Assembly: GCA_027487435.1 (NCBI GenBank)
Contig: JAIYDP010000495.1
Span: 1 to 64,000 of the forward strand
DNA: 64,000 bases
DNA from: Verrucomicrobiaceae bacterium
GTDB taxonomy: Bacteria; Verrucomicrobiota; Verrucomicrobiia; Verrucomicrobiales; Akkermansiaceae
Direction of reading: 5' to 3'
Part shown: piece by piece, positions 49,436 through 60,345 of the stretch
How positions within the stretch are numbered: position 1 is the first letter of the stretch
Layout: each line of letters starts with the position of its first letter
Made by a program: the position numbers and the translations under genes
Notes under the pieces: model-generated
The model's database searches: none
Seen by the model: the letters and a program-made list of their open reading frames with translations, nothing else
Told to the model about the DNA's origin: nothing

Positions 49436-52400
49436 ATGTTCCCATTCCTTCGCCCGATTCCGTTCATCATGCGTTCGATTGTTTCGATCAGCATTGCCTG
49501 TTGCTTTCACACGTCTTTGTTAGCAGCCGCCCTTCAAGGCCTAGGCCCTGATGCAGATGCTCGATCCAACGGCACAGTTGCCTCAAGCACCTCTGGCACT
49601 CTGATCGTTGGTGCTACCGGCAGTCCTATCGCCGATAGCTCATCGATCATCGTTTTCCAATTGCCAAACTTCGGCAGCGTCGCAGCCCCCTTCACCTCGG
49701 CTTCCCTGCGTCTCAATATCACGGCGAAATCTGGCACCCCAGCAAATGTCGATCTTTATGGATTGGGGCGACGCGCCGCAGCGACTGTGCTAGCCAGTGA
49801 TTACTATGGCCAAAGCACCACCGCAGACCCCACCGATGCGACCATCCTCCAAGGAAGCATCCTAAGCTCAGCAACAGCCGTAGGACGCGTTTACACCAGC
49901 ACTAGCGGAGCAACATCGTTGATGAACTACCTTAATGCGCAATACGCCAACGGCGCTGGTGCGGGACAGCATGTATTCCTGCGCTTGAGTTCGCGAGCGT
50001 CCTCGACCAGCGCGGCAAATTATTCTATTTCCTCCGCAAACGCAGCGAGCAACGGGCCGCGGCTGATTTACAACATACCTTCGGGGACGACGCGCCCGTT
50101 TATCTGGGTCAGGGACTCGGAAAAAGCGGGAATCCTTGCAAAGATCGCCAACAACGCTTGGGCGACATCCGTGCATAACGGCATGATCGCCCGCGTCGCT
50201 GCTGATCTTGCAAGCCATCAATCAAACCGCGACACCTTCCTGCGCCGATTGCCAGTCGTCAATTGGACAGATGCTACGCCGCGACTCAAAACCATCCCCG
50301 CCTATGAAGAAAGCACCGTGCGTTTCATCCTCGCGCAAATGCTTAACGATGCCCAAGATTGCGCCGTTTTATACTATCTGACAGGAGATGCAAAATACGC
50401 CCGTTGTGCGGCTGACATTCTTCACAACACCATCAAAACCATACTCCCTGTGACCGCTTCCACCAGCACGGGCAATGGTGGCTGGATCTTCCAAACCGAC
50501 CTCCTCAAAGAAGCCCGTGTCAACGCCATACAAATGCCCATCATTTACGATTTTCTCTACTCATGGCTACAAACCAACCAAGTCTATGATGTAAAGGCTG
50601 CGGGCATGGTCAATTTCAACTTCACCAACGCCCAATCGGTATTCCGCAAGTACTACCAACTCATCCGCGATCACGGCCAAACGGAGTCGAACTGGTCTGC
50701 ACTCGAAGCCCCCTCCATGCTCCACAATCTTCTCGCTCTCGACTCTGCCTCGGAGCGCAACGCGGCGGTGGAAGTCTATCTCACCGCAGGTAGTTCTCGT
50801 CAGGCATCGCTGGATTACGACTATCGCCACTACGAGACCGCAGGAAATATATGGCCTGAGTCGCTACAGTATGCCTCAGCCGTAGGCAATATCCGCACAC
50901 AACACCTGGTGATGCTGGAACGTTACAATCCCGCGTTGAATCTTTTTGATCGCTACCCGAATTTCCCCACTAGCCTGCCGCGCATTAGCTTCCTACGCTA
51001 TCCGAACGGCGAGCAAATTAGCTTCGGTGATGGACATCGCGAATCGGGAGGCCAACCCTACAGCAGTTACGAATTGGTCTATCAACACGCCCAGGCCATC
51101 GGCGATACCCGGCTCACCAGTCTCTTCGGTTCCCTGCTGAATGGCGGGCAAGCGGCGGGCGAGTATAACCGCTCGGTGTTACAGGAATACGAAAATCTTG
51201 GCTCGATGACCGATCCCTTGCAGATTCTCTGGCAGGTTCCTACCATCGCCGAACCCTCGGTGTTTCCCGAGCTCCCACGCACCGATACGCTCCCATACGC
51301 TGGCGTCTCGCTTCAACGAAATGAAGCGCCCTCCGGCGATCCGAACTACGGCCTGATGTGTTTCGTCGGCGGTGCTGGTCACATTCATAGCCATGCCAGT
51401 GGTATGAGCATGGAACTCTATGGCGCAGGCGAAGTCATGGGTGCTAAGTCAGGGCGCACGGACTACGGCTCTACCAATCATGAAAATTACTATCGCGTGT
51501 TCGCGGCGAACAATACCGTAATCGTCAATGGCGGCTCTCGCGGCGAGGGCGGTTGGCAAAATATCGCCATTAACACCGTGCAAAATGTGGCCATGGAACC
51601 AAGGGTATCCGCCGCACCGGTGTCGCCTGACTACTCCTTTACTTGCAGTTCCTTTGCCGATGATAAAGGCACCCTCGCAGAGGGAACGCAACAGCGCACC
51701 ATGGCCATCGTCCGCACCTCGCCTACCACGGGATATTACGTCGATTTTTTCCGCACACGTTCCACGGTTACGAACCGCACAGCCACAACGCTGAACGGCA
51801 ATGTTACCAATCAATACCACGACTACATCTATCGAAACATCGGCGACAGTGCCGTGGAAATGCTTGCCGATGGTGCACCCCTGACGCTTACGAGCCAGGT
51901 TAACCGCTTCGCGAATGACACCGGCGATGAGTACGATCAGCCTGGCTGGCGCTACTTCACGAATACCGCCGTTTCGCTTCCTACGAATCAATCGTTTCGC
52001 GCAAAATTCAAAGCCACCGTCTCAGGCACGCCGCGCTACATGTCCATGCACATGCCCGCCGTCGCCAATCGAGAATACGCCAAAGTGGATAGCCCCGCCA
52101 TTGTCGATGCGCCTGCACCCTACAACAGCCGCCTCGCGCCCACCTTGGTGATACGCCAGATTGGCGAGGCATGGGAAAAAGCCTTTGCCACGGTCTATGA
52201 ACCACACATGGGTAGCAGCGCAGGCAGCGTGCAAAATGACACGCAACTCCTTCGCGGAAATGTCGTCGTCGGTGTCAAAGTGGAAAGCAACACCGGTACG
52301 AGAAACGTAATCCAATACATTTTTTCCAACCCAAATTCCACCGAGACTTACACGAACACAACAGAAGGCATCAACTTCAAAGGTCGTTTCGGCATTGCAT

Positions 52401-55400
52401 CCAGCAACGGCGATGGCTCCGTGACTCTCTATCTCGGTGAAGGCTCTTCGATGACCTATCGTGGCAATACCGTAGCGACAGTCAGCGGCTCCAATTCCCA
52501 AGCCCAAGTTCGCTTCACTCCCGGACTCACTCCTGAGGTCACAGCAAATGCAGCCGTAAATGTGACTCCCGCTCCCGCTCCACCAGGCAACACATGGGTG
52601 CCGACGATTGCTGGCACCTATGACTGGAATACGGTTACCAACTGGAGCCCTGCCAATAGCCCAAATAGCGTCGGCCATGTGGCGCGGAAAACCACCAACC
52701 TCACAGGAAATCAGATCGTCAACCTCAATGTACCCATCACACTTGGCGAACTCGCGATCGGCGACAGCACTGGTTCGCAAACCACGCTCTTGCGTCGCGG
52801 TACCAATGGGTCACTGACCTTTGACCAAGTCGATAACGAACCCACCTACTTGACTCGCACTGCGGGCGGCACGGGAAATATCACCCTAGCTAGCGACCTC
52901 AACATCACACTCAACGATGACCTTATCGTCCGCAATGCCACCGGCACAAACCATTCGGTCATCGCCATCGAAGGTGCCATCTCGGGAAATGGCAAAACCT
53001 TAGCCAAAGAAAGCAGCAACCTCACTCTGGTATTGTCGGCGGCTAATACCTATTCTGGCGCCACGAAGCTCATCGGCGGCATTCTCTCATTGAACCACTC
53101 TCTCGCCCTACAAAACAGCGCCTTCGATAGCAATCTCAGCCTTAGCGGCACTGCGACAGAGGGACTGCAAACCACGGTAAACTCCCTGACACTCGGCGGA
53201 ATCAGCGGCACGAAAAATTTCTCCTCACTCTTCACCACCAATGCCAGTGGGCTAAACTCACTCACGAATCTAACGCTCAACGTCGGCACGTCCAACCTGG
53301 TTTTTTCTGGCGTGATTGCTGATGGATCTCCTGGCATGGCCTTCACGAAAGCAGGCAGCGGGACACAAACCTTATCGGCGATTCACACCTACACAGGAGC
53401 TACTACCCTTAGTGCAAATGGCGGGATTCTGGAAATCTCCGGCAATGGTAGCCTTGGTGCGGGAAATTACTCCAGCGCGATTGCGTTGGGAGCCAACTCG
53501 AAACTCCATTTCTCGAGTTCCGCAACGCAGACCCTCGCAGGCTCTATCAGCGGCACGGGCACGCTACAAAAAAGCCATGCCACTAGCACTCTGACCCTCA
53601 GCGGGACGAATTCTTCTTTCAGTGGCACAGTAGATCTCGATGGCGGGACGCTTTCTCTGGCCAATGCCAACGCACTAAGTGCCGCAACAGCCATCCAACT
53701 TGCCAACGCCACGACCCTAAGTCCGATTGTGCAAACTGTTACCGTAAATGCCCCCATCGCCGTCAGCGGCACGCCCATCATTCAAGCGCCTGACTTCGGC
53801 AGCGGATCCACATCATCAACTCTGAGTCTCAATGGCTCGATCACTGGCAGCGGAAATGTCACTTTTGGCGCCAACGCGAGCATCGCCAGCAACGCTCAAC
53901 AAACCATCCGCCTCAATGCCACAAGCAGCTATTCTGGTGGAACGACAACCTTACATCCGACTCATTCGAATGCGAATCTGATCGTTCGGCTCGGCATCGC
54001 CAATGCTCTTCCCATTTCCACCATCCTCGCAGTCAATGGCTCAAATGGTAGCGGTACCGGACGTGTCTCCCGCTTCGATCTCAATGGCTTTCACCAAACC
54101 ATAGGCGGACTACAAAACACACCCGCATCCTTACGCTCGCAAAGTGTCATCAGCGATGCGGCAACCCCTGCCATTCTCACGATCCAAAATTCCACAAATC
54201 GCACCTTCTCCGGCAGCGTCAATGGCACTGGCCTTAGCCTCGTCAAAAACGGCACAGGAAGACAAACTCTCGCTGGGATCAATGGATTTAGCGGCGACAC
54301 CACCATCAATGCCGGGATTCTTCAAGGCGTTGTTGGCGGCAGCTTCACGAATTCCGCGATCACCTTAGCCAATGCCAATGGCACGCTCGGCGTTGCCATT
54401 TCTGATGCCACAAAAACATGGACTTGCCCCTCACTCCATGTCGCCGCAACGGGAAATCTGGAGTTTTCCTTTGGCACCGTGCAACCCGCCAGCGTCGCCC
54501 CTCTGACTGTCACAGGTGCTGTAGCGTTTCAAGCAACTCCCACCGTGCGAATCGTTACCGACAGCGGCATACCCAGCGGAACTTACCCGCTGATGACGTG
54601 GAGTTCTTCGAGCGGTTCGGCACCCACCGTAGTCAGCATTGTCAATTCCAGCGGTAAATCGGCACTGGTGGACGGCACGACCGCCAGCCTGAGTGCGACA
54701 GCCACAAGGCTCAACCTCATCATCACAAGCGTTCCCACGATCGTCAAAGCCAACAACTCCAACAACCTCAATCTCGGTACCAGTTGGGTTGGCGGCACAG
54801 CCCCGAATTTTGACAAAACCGCGACTTGGAATAACACGGTCACCGCAGCCAACACCACAGTGCTAGGAGCCAATACGACATGGGCGGGAATTACCGTAAG
54901 CAATCCAGGCGGCAACGTCACCATCAACGCCGGTCACTCCCTCACACTTGGCGCAAATGCGACCGATATTGGCATGAATGCCGCCACCAGCAACCTTACC
55001 TTGAATTGCCCACTGATCCTAGGTGACGACAACACATGGAACGTGACCGCCAGCCGCACACTTACCCTCGGTGGCGTCGTTTCAGGAGCTTTTCCCATCA
55101 CCAAAGAAGGCTCAGGCACGGCATTACTTACAGCGGCAAACACGTTCAATGGGGACATTGTGCTCGCGGCAAATGCAGGTTCTTTCGACATCGGAGGCAC
55201 CGGCACTCTGGGCACCGGCAACTTTGTTGGCGCCATCGAGATCGGCAACGGCTCGACGTTCCGCTACAATAGCAGCACGGCACAGACCCTCAGCGGCGCG
55301 TTGCGCGGCAGCGGCACACTGCGCAAAGAAAACTCCAGCCTTCTCACCCTCGCCGCTGCCAACCCGGACTTCGCGGGCACCATTTCTCTCCATCAGGGCA

Positions 55401-57169
55401 GAATCGATCTCGCCAACCTCGATGCTCTCGGCGCTACCACGGCCATCCAGACCACCGGCGCCTCCACGCTTTCCTCGTCGCTCGATGGCATGACCACCGC
55501 CGTTCCCGTCATTCTCGGCAGCAACTTTTCTCTCGCCTTCGGACGCACCACCAGTGCTCGCGGCACCATGCGCTTCAATGGCCCGATCAGCGGCATAGGC
55601 ACGATGACTTTTACCACCGTCACGAATAACAGTGGCAACAACCTACAAACGCTGTTTCTCGGCGCGCAACATTCCTACACCGGCAACACCATCATCACTA
55701 CTGCAAACGCCGGCAACACCTTCTCCGTGAGGGCAACTCAGGCCGATGTCTTGCCCGTCACTACTGTCCTCACCATCGATGGCGGCAACGGATCTGGCAC
55801 CGGACGCACCATCAGCTTTGACCTCAATGGCTTCGACCAGACTCTAGCCGGTCTTACCAACGTCACTGGTCTGACCTTACGCAGCCAGCGCATCTTCAAT
55901 AGCTCAGGACAAACCGCCACCCTGACCATCAATAACACCAGCGACTTCTCGTTTTCCGGCAGCATCACCGGCAGCGACCTCAGCTTGAACAAGATTGGCA
56001 GTGGCATGCAAACTCTCGCCGCAGCGAATACCTACGACGGCGTAACATCCGTCGGCGAAGGCCTACTCGTTCTCGGCCATAGCCTCGCCTTGCAAAATAG
56101 TTGCTTTGACACCAGCGAAAGCGTTCTAGGCGATGACACCAATGGCATCCGCAGCACCGTGACAACTCTCACCGTTGGAGGACTTAGGGGTAGCCGAAAT
56201 TTTTCCACCAATTTCACCACGAGCTCCGGCGGCTATTCCAGCGTCACCGCTCTGACCCTCAATCCCGTAGCCGGAGTTTCCTGCGACTACTCTGGTGTCA
56301 TTGCCAATGGGGCACCGGGCATGTCCTTGACCAAATCTGGCGCAGGAACCCAGATCCTCTCTGGCGCTAACACCTACAGCGGCGGCACGGTCATCACAGC
56401 CGGCACGCTCCGCCTCGGCGCAAACAACGTGCTTCCCGCCACTCCCGTATCGCTCGGTGATGCCACGCTGGATGTTGCCGGGTTCTCGGACACAGTCGGC
56501 ACGTTGGATCTTGCAGGCAACGCCACCATCCAGCTCCTGCCAAACGGCACCCTCGCCTTCGCTGCCAGCAATGCCGTGGACTGGACAGATCATTCTGCCA
56601 CCCCCGCCGCCCTTACCATCAGCGGCGCTTTCGTTTCCGGCAGCTCGCTACGCTTCGGCACCACCAACACCGCCCTCACCCCTGCGCAGCTCGCGCTGAT
56701 TTCCGCAGAGGGATTCGGGCCATTTTCCCTCAACTCCTCAGGCTACCTCACCGCGACTCGGCTCACCAGTTACGCCAACTGGGCCGGTGCTCACGCCAAT
56801 AACCAGGCCGCTCACCTCGACTTCGATAAAGACGGCGTCGCCAACGGCATCGAATACCTGCTCGGCGGCACCTCCGCCACCAACGACATCGCCAAGCTCC
56901 CCACCCTGAGCACCACGGGCGGCGACCGCGTTTTCCGATTCATTCGCAGCCACGGCTCCATGGATCCCAACAACACCGTCACCATCCAGACCTCGGAGAA
57001 TCTTCACGATTGGCCGAATTCCCACAACGTCCCCGACGAGGAAGGCACCACTCCAGCCGGCATCACCGTGGAAAAAAATGCGCCCGCCGTAGGCCAAGAC
57101 ACCATCACCTTCATCCTGCCGTCCTCCGCTACAGAAACCTTCGTGCGCCTCAAGATCAGCGTCCCCTAA
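49436..57169 (+). CDS. Giant secreted heparinase II/III-like protein with beta-strand (PATR) repeats
   Basis: 2577 residues. A signal peptide (start 49436 or 49469) is followed by a beta domain (about 40-215), an alpha/alpha toroid and a heparinase II/III-like sheet (about 220-1030, with HIHSHASGMSMELYG and SGRTDYGSTNHENYYRV). From about 1080 to 2430 come many autotransporter-associated beta-strand repeats of type KxGSGTQTLSAxHTYTGAT. The end has a calcium-loop segment, DFDKDGVANGIEYLLGG. Probably a surface or secreted polysaccharide lyase held on a long beta-helix, paired with the upstream sulfatase. Confidence 0.88.
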   Translation: MFPFLRPIPFIMRSIVSISIACCFHTSLLAAALQGLGPDADARSNGTVASSTSGTLIVGATGSPIADSSSIIVFQLPNFGSVAAPFTSASLRLNITAKSGTPANVDLYGLGRRAAATVLASDYYGQSTTADPTDATILQGSILSSATAVGRVYTSTSGATSLMNYLNAQYANGAGAGQHVFLRLSSRASSTSAANYSISSANAASNGPRLIYNIPSGTTRPFIWVRDSEKAGILAKIANNAWATSVHNGMIARVAADLASHQSNRDTFLRRLPVVNWTDATPRLKTIPAYEESTVRFILAQMLNDAQDCAVLYYLTGDAKYARCAADILHNTIKTILPVTASTSTGNGGWIFQTDLLKEARVNAIQMPIIYDFLYSWLQTNQVYDVKAAGMVNFNFTNAQSVFRKYYQLIRDHGQTESNWSALEAPSMLHNLLALDSASERNAAVEVYLTAGSSRQASLDYDYRHYETAGNIWPESLQYASAVGNIRTQHLVMLERYNPALNLFDRYPNFPTSLPRISFLRYPNGEQISFGDGHRESGGQPYSSYELVYQHAQAIGDTRLTSLFGSLLNGGQAAGEYNRSVLQEYENLGSMTDPLQILWQVPTIAEPSVFPELPRTDTLPYAGVSLQRNEAPSGDPNYGLMCFVGGAGHIHSHASGMSMELYGAGEVMGAKSGRTDYGSTNHENYYRVFAANNTVIVNGGSRGEGGWQNIAINTVQNVAMEPRVSAAPVSPDYSFTCSSFADDKGTLAEGTQQRTMAIVRTSPTTGYYVDFFRTRSTVTNRTATTLNGNVTNQYHDYIYRNIGDSAVEMLADGAPLTLTSQVNRFANDTGDEYDQPGWRYFTNTAVSLPTNQSFRAKFKATVSGTPRYMSMHMPAVANREYAKVDSPAIVDAPAPYNSRLAPTLVIRQIGEAWEKAFATVYEPHMGSSAGSVQNDTQLLRGNVVVGVKVESNTGTRNVIQYIFSNPNSTETYTNTTEGINFKGRFGIASSNGDGSVTLYLGEGSSMTYRGNTVATVSGSNSQAQVRFTPGLTPEVTANAAVNVTPAPAPPGNTWVPTIAGTYDWNTVTNWSPANSPNSVGHVARKTTNLTGNQIVNLNVPITLGELAIGDSTGSQTTLLRRGTNGSLTFDQVDNEPTYLTRTAGGTGNITLASDLNITLNDDLIVRNATGTNHSVIAIEGAISGNGKTLAKESSNLTLVLSAANTYSGATKLIGGILSLNHSLALQNSAFDSNLSLSGTATEGLQTTVNSLTLGGISGTKNFSSLFTTNASGLNSLTNLTLNVGTSNLVFSGVIADGSPGMAFTKAGSGTQTLSAIHTYTGATTLSANGGILEISGNGSLGAGNYSSAIALGANSKLHFSSSATQTLAGSISGTGTLQKSHATSTLTLSGTNSSFSGTVDLDGGTLSLANANALSAATAIQLANATTLSPIVQTVTVNAPIAVSGTPIIQAPDFGSGSTSSTLSLNGSITGSGNVTFGANASIASNAQQTIRLNATSSYSGGTTTLHPTHSNANLIVRLGIANALPISTILAVNGSNGSGTGRVSRFDLNGFHQTIGGLQNTPASLRSQSVISDAATPAILTIQNSTNRTFSGSVNGTGLSLVKNGTGRQTLAGINGFSGDTTINAGILQGVVGGSFTNSAITLANANGTLGVAISDATKTWTCPSLHVAATGNLEFSFGTVQPASVAPLTVTGAVAFQATPTVRIVTDSGIPSGTYPLMTWSSSSGSAPTVVSIVNSSGKSALVDGTTASLSATATRLNLIITSVPTIVKANNSNNLNLGTSWVGGTAPNFDKTATWNNTVTAANTTVLGANTTWAGITVSNPGGNVTINAGHSLTLGANATDIGMNAATSNLTLNCPLILGDDNTWNVTASRTLTLGGVVSGAFPITKEGSGTALLTAANTFNGDIVLAANAGSFDIGGTGTLGTGNFVGAIEIGNGSTFRYNSSTAQTLSGALRGSGTLRKENSSLLTLAAANPDFAGTISLHQGRIDLANLDALGATTAIQTTGASTLSSSLDGMTTAVPVILGSNFSLAFGRTTSARGTMRFNGPISGIGTMTFTTVTNNSGNNLQTLFLGAQHSYTGNTIITTANAGNTFSVRATQADVLPVTTVLTIDGGNGSGTGRTISFDLNGFDQTLAGLTNVTGLTLRSQRIFNSSGQTATLTINNTSDFSFSGSITGSDLSLNKIGSGMQTLAAANTYDGVTSVGEGLLVLGHSLALQNSCFDTSESVLGDDTNGIRSTVTTLTVGGLRGSRNFSTNFTTSSGGYSSVTALTLNPVAGVSCDYSGVIANGAPGMSLTKSGAGTQILSGANTYSGGTVITAGTLRLGANNVLPATPVSLGDATLDVAGFSDTVGTLDLAGNATIQLLPNGTLAFAASNAVDWTDHSATPAALTISGAFVSGSSLRFGTTNTALTPAQLALISAEGFGPFSLNSSGYLTATRLTSYANWAGAHANNQAAHLDFDKDGVANGIEYLLGGTSATNDIAKLPTLSTTGGDRVFRFIRSHGSMDPNNTVTIQTSENLHDWPNSHNVPDEEGTTPAGITVEKNAPAVGQDTITFILPSSATETFVRLKISVP

Positions 57170-57225
57170 CCGTGGCTCCCTGCCTTTCTTCTTCTTCGAA
57201 TATCCAGCGAACGAAAGCTCGCCAT

Positions 57226-57440
57226 CCTGCAAGTTGCAGGACGATGCGCCCTGCAAAGATTACCCTCCTGCAAACTGCGAGACGACATTCCCCGCGAAGA
57301 TTGCCCTCCTGCAAGCTACGGGACGATAATCCCCGCGAAGATTGCCTTCCTGCAAGTTGCAGGACGATATTCTCCGCGAAGATCGCCTTCCTGCATGCTG
57401 AGGGACGATATTCCCCGCGAAGATATGTTCCCTGCACAAA
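57226..57440. repeat. Tandem repeat, five to six copies, period 41 bp, each with a hairpin
   Basis: CCTGCAAGTTGCAGG-type palindromes begin at 57226, 57267, 57308, 57349 and 57390, with a partial copy at 57431: exact 41-base steps. The rest of the unit contains GACGATATTCCCCGCGAAGA. The sequence differs from the array at 38.7 kb although the period is the same. ORFs across it are artefacts. Confidence 0.9.
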
Positions 57441-57516
57441 AACGCCCAAGTTTTACCTTGGGCGGAAAGTGTCCCCACGCGCGCAGGGGACGGATCGCGC
57501 ATGATTTTGATCTGCT

Positions 57517-58266
57517 TCACGCGCTCGGCGGCGAAAGCGGCGGCGGGGCGGCTTCGTCTGCGGCATCATCGACCTTACGGCCCGCGGTGGCTGTTTTGTA
57601 ATCATCAATCAAGCTGTTGATCTCCGCAATCGTCTTGGTGTATAGCGCGCTGGGCGCCAGCGTGGCGTGGGCGGTCAAGTGCGCGCTGAGTTCCTGCCAT
57701 TTTTCCTGCGCCGTGGCTCGCAGGGCGATGACTTGGCTGGAATCTCCCGCCATTTCCTGCGAACGTTGCACGTAGGCCGCATCAAAATCTTGATTCGCTG
57801 CGGACAATTCCTCCACCCAGTCGATGAGTCCAAGCTCGGCGGTGGCGCTCGTGGCGGCGGCATCGGATCGTAAATCATCCACCAACGAGCGGATTTCCCC
57901 CGTTTCCTGTTGATAGCGCAAGCGTGTGACGCCACTGCCGTATTTGTCAAAGATCAAGCCAATGCGCCGTGCGGCCTCACGCTTGACGGGATCAAAATGC
58001 AATGCAAAGCCGCTGACCACGCGGAGAATCCCGGTAAAAGCATGGTCGCGGCGTGTATCCAACTCGGCGAGCTTGGCGGTAATGGCGCTGCTGCTTTGTT
58101 TCTTGTATTCCCCATCCAATTTCACCACAGCGGTGCTCAGCGCGGTTTGTTGGAGCAGGACCTTCAGGGAACTCGGGTCATGGGAGACGATGATTTTTGA
58201 GGCATTGGTGAGTAGCTGAATGTATTCGGCCACACGATAGCGTTTGGGATTGATGATTTGGATCAT
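57517..58266 (-). CDS. DUF6261-like helical protein, 249 aa
   Basis: The ATG at 58266 begins MIQIINPKRYRVAEYIQLL. Almost wholly helical, with DFDAAYVQRSQEMAG and IAEINSLIDDYK near the end, followed by a Pro/Ala-rich tail. By pattern it belongs to the uncharacterised DUF6261 group, which is common next to repeats in Bacteroidetes and Verrucomicrobia. No enzymatic motif. Confidence 0.72.
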   Translation of the reverse strand: MIQIINPKRYRVAEYIQLLTNASKIIVSHDPSSLKVLLQQTALSTAVVKLDGEYKKQSSSAITAKLAELDTRRDHAFTGILRVVSGFALHFDPVKREAARRIGLIFDKYGSGVTRLRYQQETGEIRSLVDDLRSDAAATSATAELGLIDWVEELSAANQDFDAAYVQRSQEMAGDSSQVIALRATAQEKWQELSAHLTAHATLAPSALYTKTIAEINSLIDDYKTATAGRKVDDAADEAAPPPLSPPSA

Positions 58267-58443
58267 AGGTTTGTCAGCTCTGCATGAGCATAAGAATAGA
58301 ATCACAAGCGCCGAAAAAGTCGAGGGGGCGAGGGGAAAAAAGAATTTTTCTGTGAACCATCACCATGCTGGGTAAAATGCACTTCATGCTGTGCGGCAGC
58401 ATCTTTGCCCGCTAGGAAAGCACCGGGGCTAGATGCCATAAAA

Positions 58444-59172
58444 TCAATCCTCCATCTGCGAAAAACGCAGTGCCGATAGCGCGAACATTGCCGCCGTTTC
58501 TGCTCGCAAAATGATTCGCCCCAATGTCACCGGATGAAATCCCGCAGCGAGCGCTTGCGACGTTTCCTCCGCAGAAAAATCACCCTCCGGCCCAATCAGG
58601 ATGGTCGCTTTCTCGATGGTTCCTTGCTTTCCCATCAGGGCTCGAAAGCTCACCGCCCCGTCGGCCAAGGAGGCGATGATGAGCAGTCCTTGATGTGGTC
58701 TATGAATCCATGCCGACCAGGGTACAGGCGCGTGAATTCGTGGTAGATGATCCTGCCCGCATTGCTTGCAGGCCTCCATCGCCACGCGCTGCCATTTGGC
58801 CATTTTTTTCAGCGCATCTTGCGCATCGTACTGCACCACCGTGTGACGCGTCACTAAGGGAATGACCTCCGACACTCCAAGCTCCACGGCCTTTTCCACA
58901 ATCCATTCAAAGGTTTTCCCTTTGGGCACTGCTTGCACAAGGGTGATGGCGGGCGATGTTGCAGCACTAAAGGTTTGTTGTTTCAGCCGCAATGCCACTT
59001 GATGTTTTGCTACTGTAGCAATCTCGGCTTCAGCTCTGCGACCTTGGCCGTCAAAGACTTCTAGCGCATCGCCCGCACGCAAGCGCAAGACTTGCGACGC
59101 ATGGCGAGATTCCTCTTCATCCAAGGAGGTGAGGGGCTGCCATGATTCGGGCGCGAGGAAAAAACGCGGCAT
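58444..59172 (-). CDS. rsmE: 16S rRNA (uracil-1498-N3)-methyltransferase
   Basis: 242 residues: an N-terminal PUA-like domain (HASQVLRLRAGDALEVFDGQG) and a SPOUT knot at the end (ILIGPEGDFSAEETSQALAAGFHPVTLGRIILRAETAAM). It methylates U1498 of 16S rRNA with SAM. It lies 21 bases downstream of dnaJ, in the same operon. Confidence 0.93.
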   Translation of the reverse strand: MPRFFLAPESWQPLTSLDEEESRHASQVLRLRAGDALEVFDGQGRRAEAEIATVAKHQVALRLKQQTFSAATSPAITLVQAVPKGKTFEWIVEKAVELGVSEVIPLVTRHTVVQYDAQDALKKMAKWQRVAMEACKQCGQDHLPRIHAPVPWSAWIHRPHQGLLIIASLADGAVSFRALMGKQGTIEKATILIGPEGDFSAEETSQALAAGFHPVTLGRIILRAETAAMFALSALRFSQMED

Positions 59173-59193
59173 GCGCGAGGAACGTGGAAGAAT

Positions 59194-60345
59194 TTAGAGA
59201 TCAAAGAAACGTTTCGCTTTCGCAAAAAAGCCTTCCTCCATCGGCGAATTATTCTCGCCAATGGAATCTGCAAAAGCACGTAGTTTCTCCTGCTGTTCTT
59301 TGCTCAGTTTGGTCGGAATTTCCACTTGCATCGTGACATGCAAATCACCATGACGTCCGCCATTAAGACGAGGCATGCCTTTTTCGCGCAAACGAAACAC
59401 CGTGCCGGCTTGGGTGCCTATCGGGATTTTGATGGAGGTGTATCCTTCCAACGTAGGAACTTTCACCTCGCCACCTAACGCCGCAGTGGCAAAGGAAATC
59501 GGCACCTCGCAATGCAAATCGTCGCCTTCACGCTCGAAAACATCGTGCTTTTTGATGTGCAGGAAGACATACAGATCCCCCGACGGACCGCCGCGCAGAC
59601 CGGCATCGCCATTGCCCGATGAACGAAGACGATTTCCGGTATCGACTCCCGCAGGAATGCGCAATTTGATGCTCGATTCTTTGGTAACACGGCCATCGCC
59701 GCCGCAGGCATCACAAGGATCGGTAATCACCTCGCCGGTTCCATGACAAGTCGGGCATTCGGATTGCTGAACGAAAATACCTGCCGAGCGCGTGACCACG
59801 CCACGACCGCCGCATGTCTGGCATTTTTTCACACCGCTGCCGCTCTTGGAACCGCTGCCGGAGCATTTCTCGCACAAGGCTTCGCGCTCGATGAGCAACT
59901 CTTTTTCTACGCCCTTCGCAGCTTCTTCGAGAGACAGTTCAAGGTCATAGCGAAGGTCGCTACCGCGCTGCTTGCCGCTTTTCCGCTGGCCGCCGCCGCC
60001 GAAAAAGTCTTCAAAACCGCCGCCGCCAGCGCCGCCGAAGGCTCCGCCAAACATTTGACGGAAAATGTCCATCGGATCATGAAAACCACCGCCGCCGCCA
60101 GCACCGCCACCGCCGCCACTGAAGGCAGCGTGACCGTAACGATCATACGCGGCGCGCTTTTCTTCGTTGCTCAGAGCTTCGTAAGCTTCTCCGAGCTCCT
60201 TGAACTTATCTTCCGCCGCCTTATCCCCCGGGTTTTTGTCGGGGTGAAATTTCATTGCCAGCTTGCGGTAGGACTTTTTGATCTCGTCCGCACTCGCATT
60301 TTTGGCAACGCCAAGAATTTCATAATAATCTCGCTTCTCAGGCAT
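59194..60345 (-). CDS. dnaJ: Chaperone protein DnaJ
   Basis: 383 residues from the ATG at 60345. J domain with [10 protein letters not shown], Gly/Phe-rich linker, four CxxCxGxG-type zinc motifs ([32 protein letters not shown]) and the two C-terminal beta domains. It stimulates DnaK. It overlaps the end of grpE by 8 bases; dnaK itself is not in the window. Confidence 0.97.
   Translation of the reverse strand: MPEKRDYYEILGVAKNASADEIKKSYRKLAMKFHPDKNPGDKAAEDKFKELGEAYEALSNEEKRAAYDRYGHAAFSGGGGGAGGGGGFHDPMDIFRQMFGGAFGGAGGGGFEDFFGGGGQRKSGKQRGSDLRYDLELSLEEAAKGVEKELLIEREALCEKCSGSGSKSGSGVKKCQTCGGRGVVTRSAGIFVQQSECPTCHGTGEVITDPCDACGGDGRVTKESSIKLRIPAGVDTGNRLRSSGNGDAGLRGGPSGDLYVFLHIKKHDVFEREGDDLHCEVPISFATAALGGEVKVPTLEGYTSIKIPIGTQAGTVFRLREKGMPRLNGGRHGDLHVTMQVEIPTKLSKEQQEKLRAFADSIGENNSPMEEGFFAKAKRFFDL

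Noticed and set aside
57010-57520. ORFs across the second 41-bp array
   Set aside because: Repetitive frames on both strands without start context; better explained by the tandem repeat.
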